15,891 nt of DNA from JBBRXJ01 sp038248505. Its GTDB lineage: Bacteria; Bacteroidota; Bacteroidia; Bacteroidales; JBBRXJ01. Both the position numbers and the translations under genes were made by a program. The notes under the pieces are model-generated. The model was not told where the DNA came from. It was given only the letters and a program-made list of their open reading frames with translations, and made no database searches. The number at the start of each line of letters is the position of its first letter. Position 1 is the stretch's first letter. Below are positions 1 to 7,516 of the stretch, piece by piece. The stretch is taken from assembly GCA_038248505.1 (NCBI GenBank), contig JBBRXJ010000078.1:1-15891 (forward strand), read 5' to 3'.

Positions 1-203
1 ATCTCTCATGGGGGAAAGGGGGTAATATCATTATAAGTCATTATGAAACTGCGTTTTAACCAAAATATAGCCAAAAAAACGCTATCCGGCATTACAAAAA
101 AATTAAGTTGCTAATCTCGTTTTTATTTGCGATTTTTGGGTTTAAAGCCAATACACATGTGAGAAATACTTTCATGATAGTTTAATGAAATAGTTTTAAG
201 TCT

Positions 204-243
204 GTTTAAAACACAGAGAGTGGATATGTGACGTGTTTTAAAC
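204..243. repeat. Perfect 11-bp inverted repeat, 18-nt spacer
   Basis: GTTTAAAACAC at 204-214 is the exact reverse complement of GTGTTTTAAAC at 233-243. It lies about 210 bp downstream of the mltG stop codon. There is no T-run on either side, so a standard terminator is not obvious. It could be a protein-binding palindrome, a hairpin in the mltG 3' region, or a mobile-element remnant. The palindrome is directly visible; any function is unknown. Confidence 0.5.
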
Positions 244-352
244 TTGTGTGTAAATATATAATAATAAGTTATAATACTATTACTATAAATTCTTAATTTA
301 CAATAAATACTAATTTTTTAATCTGATTTTTTTGGGGCTGACTTTTTAATTT

Positions 353-440
353 ATGAAAAGCGAAATTACCTGGGAAGAATTCTCCAGAATCTGCTAAGAG
401 TATAATTAATCAAACGGATATATTCGCAGCTGTAAAGCTA
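353..440 (+). pseudogene. Broken N-terminus of a CsaA-like tRNA-binding protein (relic)
   Basis: From ATG 353 the frame reads MKSEITWEEFSRIC and then stops at 395-397. CsaA/YgjH-type tRNA-binding proteins (EMAP-II-like OB fold) typically begin with ITWEDFEKVD followed by RVGTI. After a frame change here, AGA GTA at 397-402 could encode RV, and the frame from 402 reads IINQTDIFAAVK, which resembles the usual continuation of such proteins. The match is therefore an N-terminal remnant broken by small deletions and a stop, with the rest of the gene missing before mltG. The family resemblance is from memory and the fragment is short, so a chance match is possible. Confidence 0.4.
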
Positions 441-452
441 TCTTGTATTAAT

Positions 453-1493
453 CTATTTCCAAATCTTCCGATCATTCAATGCCTGTCTATAAAGTTTGGC
501 ATAACGTTCATGTTCACGTAAAGTGCGTGCAAAATAATGATAGCCTGAAAAATCTTCCTTGGCACAGAAATATATATAGTCGTGTCGTTGATAATTCAAT
601 ACCGCATCCAAAGCATATATTGATGGAATCCATATAGGGCCTGGAGGTAAGCCATATTTTAAATAGGTGTTGTAAGGTGATTCAATTTTTAAGTGTATGT
701 TAAGAATACGTTTAATGCCTTCACCAACAATGAAACGTATTGTTGGGTCGGCCTGCAATTGCATTCGTTTTTTTAAGCGATTAACATAAACTCCAGCAAT
801 AATGGGCATCTCGCTGCGCTTGTTTGTCTCTTTATCAACGATAGATGCAAGTGTGCTAACATCAGACTTGGTTAGATTCATTAATCTCGCTTTGGCCAAT
901 CGATCGGCATTCCAAAATTTTTGATATTCTTTGTACATTTTGCCAATAAATTTCCGGGCACTTGTAGTCCAATAGAACTCGTATGTATTAGGTATAAACA
1001 TCGACATGGCTGTTGCTTGTGTTAATCCCAAACTATCAAGAAAAGCATCGTTCGTTAATAGATTTGATAGTGATAAACTGTCGGCTTCAATTTGTTTTGA
1101 AATGACACTACTTAGTTTTGCAATGGAGTTGATATTGTTGAAAGTCAAACGAACTGGTTCTTGTAAGCCTGATCGTAACATTTCAATAAGTTTCTTATTC
1201 GTCATTCCGTTCTTTACAACATAGTGTCCAGAATGAATATTCTCAGGATATTTCATCCTTTTTGCTACCCAAATAAATGATGAGGTATCTTTAATTATTT
1301 CGTTACTATATAAAATATAAACGACATCACTGAAATCTGAATTTGAAGGGATATAAACATCATTAACTAACTTAACATTACCTGTGTAAATTTTTATATA
1401 TGATTTATATATGTTGAGAATGAAAATAGCCAGTCCTGCTATCAATAGAGCTAATAGTAAGCGCAATAAAAATGTTGGTTTCTCCTTCTTCAT
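453..1493 (-). CDS. mltG: Endolytic peptidoglycan transglycosylase MltG (YceG-like)
   Basis: MltG cleaves nascent glycan strands in the inner membrane and is thought to terminate strand elongation. The 346-residue length fits the family. A basic N-terminus (MKKEK) precedes one membrane segment at about residues 8-28, leaving the rest in the periplasm. A LysM-like portion at about 45-110 is followed by the catalytic YceG domain with LASIVDKET at 215-223. The last Glu of that motif (E222) corresponds to the invariant acid of the family. Further family motifs are QADPT (247-251), SPYNTY (272-277) and GLPPGPI (281-287). In many relatives the first acidic position of the motif is Glu; here it is Asp220. 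The adjacent DUF3267-type gene lies 57 bp upstream on the same strand and may be cotranscribed. Confidence 0.95.
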   Translation of the reverse strand: MKKEKPTFLLRLLLALLIAGLAIFILNIYKSYIKIYTGNVKLVNDVYIPSNSDFSDVVYILYSNEIIKDTSSFIWVAKRMKYPENIHSGHYVVKNGMTNKKLIEMLRSGLQEPVRLTFNNINSIAKLSSVISKQIEADSLSLSNLLTNDAFLDSLGLTQATAMSMFIPNTYEFYWTTSARKFIGKMYKEYQKFWNADRLAKARLMNLTKSDVSTLASIVDKETNKRSEMPIIAGVYVNRLKKRMQLQADPTIRFIVGEGIKRILNIHLKIESPYNTYLKYGLPPGPIWIPSIYALDAVLNYQRHDYIYFCAKEDFSGYHYFARTLREHERYAKLYRQALNDRKIWK

Positions 1494-1550
1494 TGAATTT
1501 TTTTTGCCAAATTAATTAATTAATTCATACAATGTAGTGAAGATAAAATG

Positions 1551-2171
1551 TTAATATGTAACTGATTGTTTGATATAGAAATAGCTCGTTTTTTTCTCAA
1601 CATCATCATAGGTGTACACATGCGAGGCTTTGTGTTTATGTACGAAGCTTAAGAAACAGAAATCACCAAAGCAATTGATGTTGTGAAAAAATGCTAAAGG
1701 TATTAGAATAGGTATAAGGCTTGTAAAAATCACACTCGTTGAAATAAAAAAAAAGTTGCTGATAATAAATGGACTTAGTGCTAATTTAATGTAGTCTATT
1801 CCATTAACAACAAATTTATCAGCAGCAGAAAAAAAGATGAGCGCATTCCAATCAACTCCAAATACAATTTTTTGCGCACCAATAAATTTATACCAAATGC
1901 CATGAATGGCTTCATGTATTATAACCATTGCGGTAACGCTTAATGCTACAGAGATTATTAGTTTTTGCAGTATTTGATAACCTGTTAAGGCTGATTTTAT
2001 GAAGTATAGAACAAGAAAGGAAACTAAAAGAGCGTTATATAAATGATAACATATCATATATCCGTTTAATGATCGCCAATTCTTTGAAATGTTCGTTGAG
2101 AGTTCCGAGAACTCAATTTTTAGGAGTAAGTTAAAAGAACTGGCTGAAAGATCTTCGGGCGTAAGTTTCAT
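1551..2171 (-). CDS. DUF3267-type integral-membrane HExxH metalloprotease-like protein
   Basis: This 206-residue membrane protein has about four hydrophobic segments (roughly residues 38-60, 68-88, 125-147 and 148-166). Its second segment runs into HEAIHG at 86-91, a zinc-binding HExxH motif. A conserved-looking NINCFGD segment at 164-170 supplies an acidic residue near the end of the last hydrophobic segment, as expected for the DUF3267 'putative zincin peptidase' family, which resembles site-2 proteases. The C-terminal tail has VYTYDD at 185-190. Substrate is unknown. The gene is divergent from gpmI (123-bp shared upstream region) and lies 57 bp before mltG on the same strand. Family assignment rests on HExxH plus topology; catalytic activity is inferred. 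Confidence 0.75.
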   Translation of the reverse strand: MKLTPEDLSASSFNLLLKIEFSELSTNISKNWRSLNGYMICYHLYNALLVSFLVLYFIKSALTGYQILQKLIISVALSVTAMVIIHEAIHGIWYKFIGAQKIVFGVDWNALIFFSAADKFVVNGIDYIKLALSPFIISNFFFISTSVIFTSLIPILIPLAFFHNINCFGDFCFLSFVHKHKASHVYTYDDVEKKTSYFYIKQSVTY

Positions 2172-2253
2172 GTTTGTTGGTTATCAGAATGATAAATATA
2201 CGAAAACTATTAAAATTTCTATTAAAACAGCAAAGGGATTGAACAAAATCAGA

Positions 2254-2261
2254 TATTTTTG
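2254..2261 (+). promoter_or_regulatory. Candidate -7 element for gpmI
   Basis: TATTTTTG matches the Bacteroidota -7 consensus TAnnTTTG and sits 33 bp before the gpmI ATG. I found no well-spaced TTTG -33 element: the nearest TTG, at 2239-2241, is too close. It lies in the 123-bp region shared with the divergent metalloprotease-like gene. Confidence 0.4.
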
Positions 2262-2294
2262 TGCCCGAAATTATAAATTATTGAATAAACGATT

Positions 2295-3821
2295 ATGAGT
2301 AATAAAAAAGTACTACTTGCCATTTTAGATGGTTGGGGAATTGGCAACAAAGATAAGTCAGATGTTATATACAACACACCTACACCCAATATGGATCGTT
2401 TTATGGCAAAGTATCCACATTCACAGTTAAGTGCTAGTGGTGAAGATGTGGGTTTACCTAATGGTCAGATGGGTAATTCAGAAGTAGGTCATCTTAATAT
2501 AGGTGCTGGTAGAGTGGTGTATCAGGATTTGGTTAAAATTAGCAAAGACGTAAGAGATAATGTTTTAGCTACTAGGCCTGTACTTGTTGACGCTTTAAAA
2601 TATGCTAAGGAGAATGACAAAGCAGTACATTTTATTGGCTTAATATCGGATGGTGGTGTGCATTCGCTTGATAAACATTTATATGCATTGTGCGATATTA
2701 CTGGAACCTACGGTTTAAAGAAGGTTTTTATTCATGCCTTAACCGATGGTAGAGATACTGACCCTAAAAGCGGATTAGGTTTTATAACATCTTTAGTGAA
2801 TCATCTAAAAACGTCAAATGGTAAAATAGCATCGCTATGTGGTCGGTATTATACTATGGATCGCGATAAAAGATGGGAGCGCATAAAAGTAGGTTATGAT
2901 TTATTGGTTAAAGGACTTGGTAAACCTGCTACGGATGTGTTAGAAGCAATTAAGGAATCATACAATGAAGGTCTTACCGATGAGTTTATTAAACCAGTAG
3001 TTATTGTTGATGAGAATAAAAAACCAATTGGTAAAATTGAAGCTGGCGATGTGGTTATCTGTTTTAATTATAGAACAGATAGATTAAGACAGATTACTAC
3101 TGCTTTAACTCAAAAAGACGTTCCAGAACAAGGAATGAAGACCCTCTCATTACATTATGTTACAATGACCACCTACGATGAGAGTTTTAAAAATGTTCAT
3201 TGTATTTATACCAAAGATAATGTAGCTCACTCAATGGGTGAAGAAGTTGCAAATGCCGGATTGAAACAAATTAGAATTGCTGAAACTGAGAAATACGCAC
3301 ATGTTACATTCTTTTTCTCAGGAGGAAGAGAAGATGAATTTAAAAATGAAAAACGTCTTTTGGTATCATCTCCTAAGGTGGCAACTTACGATTTAAAGCC
3401 TGAAATGAGTGCTTTTGAAGTAAAGGATGCGATTGTTGCTGAATTGAAAAAACAAGAAGCATCTTTTGTTTGTCTTAATTTTGCAAATGGTGATATGGTT
3501 GGCCATACTGGTTTTTATGAGGCCATACAAAAGGCTATAATTACGGTTGATACCTGCATTGGTGAGGTAGTGGATACTGCCAAAGCAAATGGTTATGATG
3601 TGATGATTATTGCCGATCATGGAAATGCTGATTTTGCGGTTAATGAAGATGGTTCACCCAATACGGCTCATTCAACAAATCCAGTGCCTTGTGTTATGAT
3701 TACTGATGATTTCACCAAAATACAGAATGGTATTTTAGCTGACGTTGCACCAACATTGCTTCATGTAATGGGTTTGCCAATTCCTGCTGATATGACTGGT
3801 AAGGTTTTAGTCTCAAAATAA
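2295..3821 (+). CDS. gpmI: 2,3-bisphosphoglycerate-independent phosphoglycerate mutase
   Basis: This cytoplasmic glycolytic enzyme interconverts 3- and 2-phosphoglycerate using two metal ions (usually Mn2+) and a phosphoserine intermediate. The 508 residues match the usual iPGM length. The phosphatase domain begins with LLAILDGWG (metal ligand D12), and nucleophile S62 lies in MGNSEVGHLNIGAG. The inserted transferase domain includes SDGGVHS (H123), GRDTDP (152-157), GRYYTMDRDKRW (183-194) and NYRTDR (R260, R263). The C-terminal metal ligands are visible in NGDMVGHTG (D400, H404), IADHGNAD (D441, H442) and TAHSTNPVP (H459). All key residues appear present. The stop codon is followed after one base by the GTG of the DUF3109 gene, so the two are probably cotranscribed and translationally coupled. 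Confidence 0.97.
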   Translation: MSNKKVLLAILDGWGIGNKDKSDVIYNTPTPNMDRFMAKYPHSQLSASGEDVGLPNGQMGNSEVGHLNIGAGRVVYQDLVKISKDVRDNVLATRPVLVDALKYAKENDKAVHFIGLISDGGVHSLDKHLYALCDITGTYGLKKVFIHALTDGRDTDPKSGLGFITSLVNHLKTSNGKIASLCGRYYTMDRDKRWERIKVGYDLLVKGLGKPATDVLEAIKESYNEGLTDEFIKPVVIVDENKKPIGKIEAGDVVICFNYRTDRLRQITTALTQKDVPEQGMKTLSLHYVTMTTYDESFKNVHCIYTKDNVAHSMGEEVANAGLKQIRIAETEKYAHVTFFFSGGREDEFKNEKRLLVSSPKVATYDLKPEMSAFEVKDAIVAELKKQEASFVCLNFANGDMVGHTGFYEAIQKAIITVDTCIGEVVDTAKANGYDVMIIADHGNADFAVNEDGSPNTAHSTNPVPCVMITDDFTKIQNGILADVAPTLLHVMGLPIPADMTGKVLVSK

Positions 3822-3822
3822 G

Positions 3823-4410
3823 GTGCTACAGATAGACGATAAAATAGTCAGCCTCGATGTCTTTAATAAATTCTTTCTGTGTAATGTAAAGGAATGTAAG
3901 GGTATTTGTTGTGTTGAAGGCGACTCTGGTGCTCCTCTTGAACTAGAGGAAGCGGTAATGTTGGAGAAGTTATACCCTAAAATTAAAAGCTATATTCGTC
4001 TTGAAGGTATTGCTGCCATTGAAGAACATGGTATTCACATGATTGATTCAGATGGTGATGTTGTTACCCCACTTATTGATGGTAAAGAATGTGCATATAC
4101 TTTATTTAAAAACGGTATCGCATCATGTGCTATTGAAAAAGCTTATGAAGATGGGGTTGTTAAGTTTCGCAAACCTATCTCATGTCATTTATATCCCATA
4201 CGAATAAAAAATTATAAAGATTTTCAAGCAGTAAATTATAAATCTTGGGATATTTGTAAATCTGCTTGTCGTTATGGAAAAGAAAAAGAAGTTAGAGTCT
4301 TTGAATTCTTAAAAGACCCTCTAATTCTTAAATTTGGCAAGCAATGGTACCGTAAGTTAGAAACAGCCTATAAAGAGCTTAAAAAGAATTCTAGCTATCC
4401 AATAGACTAG
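3823..4410 (+). CDS. DUF3109 cysteine-cluster protein
   Basis: This 195-residue soluble protein matches the DUF3109 family, common in Bacteroidota, whose biochemical role is unknown. It begins with the characteristic IDDKIVSLDVF and a dense cysteine cluster (C20, C25, C29, C30) leading into CCVEGDSGAPLE. Further cysteines are at C90, C102, C121, C145 and C149. The spacing resembles YkgJ-type Fe-S or zinc-binding clusters; metal binding is inferred. I chose GTG at 3823 because the family's conserved N-terminus starts immediately there and no upstream ATG is available. The start lies one base after the gpmI stop codon. A 800-bp gene-free region follows. Confidence 0.85.
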   Translation: MLQIDDKIVSLDVFNKFFLCNVKECKGICCVEGDSGAPLELEEAVMLEKLYPKIKSYIRLEGIAAIEEHGIHMIDSDGDVVTPLIDGKECAYTLFKNGIASCAIEKAYEDGVVKFRKPISCHLYPIRIKNYKDFQAVNYKSWDICKSACRYGKEKEVRVFEFLKDPLILKFGKQWYRKLETAYKELKKNSSYPID

Positions 4411-4530
4411 CTTTTTGTATCCGTTTTGGCAAAATATTGAATTGTATCTCAATTGCTACACGTTTCGATTTGTAAATTACTAATTAGGAATAAAAGTATA
4501 AAATAAGGGTGCAGCCTGATTCAATAATTA

Positions 4531-4643
4531 GCCTAAAAGAGATAGTACCACAGAGTACACACAGAGTATCACAGTGAAAATATAGAGACATGAAAAATTC
4601 AAAAAAAAAACGGTGTAACACTGTGACCTAAAAATACTTTTCG
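4531..4643. repeat. CCACAGAG intergenic repeat, copy 1
   Basis: It starts with GCCTAAAAGAGATAGTACC and holds CCACAGAG and CACACAGAG runs, ending near CTAAAAATACTTTTC. It aligns with copy 2 at a period of about 120 bp. TCACAGTG (4569-4576) and CACTGTGA (4619-4626) are exact reverse complements, so this copy could fold into a long-looped hairpin. CCACAGAG-rich intergenic repeats are common in Bacteroidota genomes; their function is unknown. Confidence 0.7.
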
Positions 4644-4650
4644 ATAAATG

Positions 4651-4762
4651 GCTTAAACGAAATAGTACCACAGAGTTTCACAGGGTGCACACAGAGTCCC
4701 AAAGTAAAAACAGGAGATATAGGAAATTCGAAAAACGGTATAGTACTGCTTATACTTTTTGC
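4651..4762. repeat. CCACAGAG intergenic repeat, copy 2
   Basis: This is a diverged direct copy of the unit at 4531. Shared blocks are GC(C/T)TAAA, ATAGTACCACAGAGT, CACACAGAGT, AAATTC, ACGGT and TATACTTTTT versus ATACTTTT. A short insertion (TTCACAGGG-like) extends the CACAG series. The inverted-repeat arms of copy 1 are degraded here, which suggests copy 2 no longer folds in the same way. Confidence 0.65.
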
Positions 4763-5154
4763 TGAAAGTGACCAAAACATATTTACCCCACCGAGCAAAT
4801 GCTTTAGGATTAAGCAGACTCAATAAAATATTGTTGATTCCCACAATTACACACCAAGCAATTTTTACATTCATTAAGTACATACATTTATTATTGATGG
4901 AGATGGCATATTTAATTGCTATGTAATTAAATTGTGACATTATTATAATATAGAATGTATATCTGCTTAATCAAATAAACTATAATGTGTGTTATACTTT
5001 TAAACTGTAATTACGGTATCTGTTTTTAACCGTTAATCTGAATAAATTTAATTTTAATAGGTTAAAATGTGTGTTTTGAATGTATAACGTCTGTAAATTT
5101 GCCTGTATTCTAGAAAAAACATTAAAAAAAATATAATTACCCCCCACCTAAAAA

Positions 5155-5185
5155 TACCTTTGTATTTAAAATATGTTTAGATTTG
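5155..5185 (+). promoter_or_regulatory. Candidate glnN promoter region (two -7 elements)
   Basis: TACCTTTG at 5155-5162 and TAGATTTG at 5178-5185 both match TAnnTTTG, 32-62 bp before the glnN ATG at 5217. No TTTG at the expected 19-21 bp spacing is seen for the first. For the second, the only TTTG (5159-5162) is 15 bp away. A run of six C at 5140-5145 sits just upstream, where an activator might bind; that is speculation. Confidence 0.4.
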
Positions 5186-5216
5186 TATCGGATTAATAAT
5201 TTAAACTAAATAAAAT

Positions 5217-7403
5217 ATGGCAATAATCAGATTTCAGGCTTTGGATAAATGTATGAATCGGAAGCCGGTACAAGTTGACCCGATGCCTATCACATCGGAG
5301 TATTTTGCAATTAACGTTTTTGATAAGCCCAAAATGCAAAAATACCTTACCAAAGAGGCTTACAATCATGTAGTTGAATCCATTCAGCATGGAACACAAA
5401 TTGACCGAAAATTGGCCGATCAAGTGGCAGTTGGTATGAAAACATGGGCGATGGAGCGTGAGGCTACTCACTATTCACATTGGTTTCATCCTCTAACTGA
5501 AGGTACTGCTGAGAAGCATGATGCTTTTATTGATTACGCCGATGGTGGTGGTGTTGTTGAGAAATTTGCCGGAAGTGCTTTGGCACAACAGGAGCCTGAT
5601 GCATCAAGCTTCCCCAATGGAGGTATCCGTAATACTTTTGAAGCAAGAGGTTATACCGCTTGGGATCCATCTTCTCCTGCCTTTATTATTGGTAGTACTT
5701 TGGTTATTCCTACTATTTTTATTTCATATACAGGTGAAGCACTTGACCATAAAACACCACTCTTAAAAGCATTAAACGTGCTTGATAGAGCGGCAACTGA
5801 AGTTTGCCAACTTTTTGATAAAGATGTAACTAAAGTTACTGCCAACTTAGGTTGGGAACAAGAATATTTCTTGGTTGATGAGGCTTTATTCGAAGCTCGT
5901 CCTGACTTAGTTTTGTCAGACCGTAGCTTAATGGGTCATGCCTCAGCTAAAGGCCAACAGTTAGAAGATCAGTATTTTGGATCAATTCCAGAACGTGTTT
6001 TCAACTTTATGGTTCATATGGAGCAAGAATGCTACAAATTAGGTATGCCAATTAAAACACGTCATAATGAAGTGGCTCCAAACCAATTTGAAGTTGCTCC
6101 AATATTCGGTGAGTGCAACCTTGCTGTTGACCAAAACTTATTGGCAATGGATGTAATGCGTCGTATTGCTCGTCATCATAATTTCCGCGTTATCTTCCAT
6201 GAAAAACCTTTCAAAGGGGTTAATGGTTCAGGTAAACATAATAACTGGTCACTTTCAACAAATACAGGTGTTATATTACATGCCCCAGGTAAAAATCCTA
6301 AAACAAATTTGCAATTCCTCACCTTTATTATTAACTCAGTAAAGGCCGTTCATGATAATGCTGATTTACTTCGTACCAGTATCGTTTCGGCAGCAAATGC
6401 ACATCGTTTAGGTGCTAACGAAGCTCCCCCTTCAATTATCTCTGTATTCTTAGGAAAAGAATTAACGGATATGCTCAATCAGATCGAGAATCAAATTACC
6501 GATCAGAAGATGAGCCCAGCTGATAAAACTTCTATTAAATTGGATATTGGCAAGATACCTGAAATTTTGCTTGACAATACCGATCGTAACAGAACCTCAC
6601 CATTTGCATTTACTGGTAACCGTTTCGAGTTCCGTGCTGTTGGGAGTTCTGCTAACTGCTCAAGCCCAATGATGGTTCTTAATACCGTAATGGCTGCTCA
6701 ATTAATTCAATTCAAGAAAGACGTTGATGCATTAATGGATAAAGGAGTTAAAAAAGATGAAGCTATCTTCCAAGTTCTTCGTGATTACATTAAAGCATCT
6801 AAAAAGGTACGCTTTGAAGGTGATGGTTATAGCGATGAGTGGGTTAAGGAAGCTGAAAAGAGAGGTCTTTCTAATATTAAAGATGTTCCAACCGCTATTG
6901 AGTCATACCTCAACAAGAAAAATAAAAAGATTTTCTCTGACCTAGGTATTATGACCGATCGTGAAATTGAGGCTAGAGCTGAAGTTAAGTTTGAAACGTA
7001 TATTAAAAAGGTTCAAATTGAAAGTCGTGTTCTTGGCGATTTAGCTCAAAATCACATTATTCCTGTTGGTATTAAATATCAAAGTCTCTTAATGGATAAC
7101 GTTAAGAGTATGAAAGAGTTATTTACTGAGAAAGAATTCAAAGAGCTTGCTAGTCAGCGTCTTGAGTTAATTAAGGTGATTTCTAATCATGTATCTGAAA
7201 TTAAAAAGAAAACAGCAGCAATGGTTGAAGAGCGTAAAAAAGCAAATGCCATTGAAGATGCTCATAAGAGAGCAATCGCTTATTCACAAAAGGTTTCACC
7301 TTTCCTCGAGTCGGTTCGTGAGCATATTGATGAGCTCGAATTGATGGTTGACGATGAGATGTGGCCATTACCAAAATATCGCGAATTACTGTTTACCAGA
7401 TAG
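5217..7403 (+). CDS. glnN: Type III glutamine synthetase (GSIII)
   Basis: This enzyme condenses glutamate and ammonia to glutamine with ATP and is the main ammonia-assimilating synthetase of many Bacteroidota. The length of 728 residues is typical of GSIII and far above GSI/GSII. The N-terminus MAIIRFQAL and the GSIII-specific segment NGGIRNTFEARGYTAWDP (134-151) are clear. Catalytic-domain motifs follow: GWEQEYFLVD (212-221; metal ligands E214, E216), RHNEVAPNQFEVAP (282-295), VNGSGKHNNWS (335-345) and the nucleotide/glutamate-binding NRTSPFAFTGNRFEFR (458-473). The C-terminal ~170 residues are helical and charged, as in other GSIII proteins. It stands alone between a long leader and a strong terminator, so it is probably monocistronic. 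Nitrogen control is likely but not shown by a known site. Confidence 0.97.
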   Translation: MAIIRFQALDKCMNRKPVQVDPMPITSEYFAINVFDKPKMQKYLTKEAYNHVVESIQHGTQIDRKLADQVAVGMKTWAMEREATHYSHWFHPLTEGTAEKHDAFIDYADGGGVVEKFAGSALAQQEPDASSFPNGGIRNTFEARGYTAWDPSSPAFIIGSTLVIPTIFISYTGEALDHKTPLLKALNVLDRAATEVCQLFDKDVTKVTANLGWEQEYFLVDEALFEARPDLVLSDRSLMGHASAKGQQLEDQYFGSIPERVFNFMVHMEQECYKLGMPIKTRHNEVAPNQFEVAPIFGECNLAVDQNLLAMDVMRRIARHHNFRVIFHEKPFKGVNGSGKHNNWSLSTNTGVILHAPGKNPKTNLQFLTFIINSVKAVHDNADLLRTSIVSAANAHRLGANEAPPSIISVFLGKELTDMLNQIENQITDQKMSPADKTSIKLDIGKIPEILLDNTDRNRTSPFAFTGNRFEFRAVGSSANCSSPMMVLNTVMAAQLIQFKKDVDALMDKGVKKDEAIFQVLRDYIKASKKVRFEGDGYSDEWVKEAEKRGLSNIKDVPTAIESYLNKKNKKIFSDLGIMTDREIEARAEVKFETYIKKVQIESRVLGDLAQNHIIPVGIKYQSLLMDNVKSMKELFTEKEFKELASQRLELIKVISNHVSEIKKKTAAMVEERKKANAIEDAHKRAIAYSQKVSPFLESVREHIDELELMVDDEMWPLPKYRELLFTR

Positions 7404-7412
7404 TTCACAAAC

Positions 7413-7445
7413 AGAAAGCCGGGAAATACCCGGCTTTCTTGCTTT
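7413..7445 (+). terminator. Rho-independent terminator after glnN
   Basis: A perfect 11-bp GC-centred stem, AGAAAGCCGGG (7413-7423) with CCCGGCTTTCT (7429-7439), has a 5-nt loop and is followed by TTGCTTTT. It begins 10 bp after the glnN stop and insulates glnN from the PorE-like gene. Confidence 0.93.
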
Positions 7446-7458
7446 TATGCTCATCTGT

Positions 7459-7488
7459 TTTGAATTACGGTAGAAAATGTTAATTTTG
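7459..7488 (+). promoter_or_regulatory. Bacteroidota-type promoter of the PorE-like gene
   Basis: TTTG at 7459-7462 and TAATTTTG at 7481-7488 are separated by 18 bp, close to the established TTTG-N19-TAnnTTTG arrangement of the Bacteroidota primary sigma factor. The predicted transcript starts near 7495, giving a leader of only about 20 nt before the ATG at 7517. It lies between the glnN terminator and the gene. Confidence 0.7.
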
Positions 7489-7514
7489 TCCTGATTTATA
7501 GACAATCAGGACAA
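7486..7514 (+). promoter_or_regulatory. Perfect 11-bp inverted repeat over promoter and start of the PorE-like gene
   Basis: TTGTCCTGATT (7486-7496) pairs exactly with AATCAGGACAA (7504-7514) across a 7-nt loop. The left arm overlaps the last bases of the -7 element and the right arm ends two bases before ATG 7517. It could be a DNA operator or, if transcription begins upstream, a hairpin limiting ribosome access. It has no T-run and is not a typical terminator. The palindrome is certain; its role is inferred. Confidence 0.6.
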
Positions 7515-7516
7515 TT

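Larger units (their letters stand above)
1..452. other. Gene-poor left flank
   Basis: No intact coding region is visible on either strand. The stretch is AT-rich, with a purine-rich G tract near position 10-22, a perfect 11-bp inverted repeat at 204-243, and a probable gene relic from 353, both listed separately. The mltG stop codon lies at 453-455 on the minus strand, so this is the downstream flank of mltG. No tRNA or rRNA was recognised. Confidence 0.6.
4411..5216. other. Large gene-free region with repeats and the glnN leader
   Basis: About 800 bp without a convincing gene. It contains two diverged copies of a CCACAGAG-type repeat (4531-4643 and 4651-4762) and an AT-rich leader to glnN with a C-tract at 5140-5145 and two candidate -7 elements. 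A 95-codon open frame on the minus strand (4653-4940) overlaps the second repeat and has no recognised domain. No tRNA was seen, and no clear terminator follows the DUF3109 gene. Confidence 0.65.

Noticed and set aside
23..36. 14-base match TAATATCATTATAA with 15385-15398, considered as flanks of one large element
   Set aside because: It is entirely AT-rich and of a length expected by chance in a window of this size; the DNA between is ordinary chromosomal genes.
2089..2298. 69-codon plus-strand open frame overlapping the start of the DUF3267-type gene and gpmI
   Set aside because: It is mostly antisense to the metalloprotease-like gene and has no recognisable domain.
4569..4626. Repeat copy 1 considered as a CRISPR unit or a terminator
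   Set aside because: Only two diverged units with no regular spacers, and the stem arms are 42 nt apart without a T-run.
4653..4940. 95-codon minus-strand open frame in the repeat region
   Set aside because: It overlaps repeat copy 2, has no recognised domain, no promoter and an atypical Cys/Tyr-rich C-terminus translated from the repeat.
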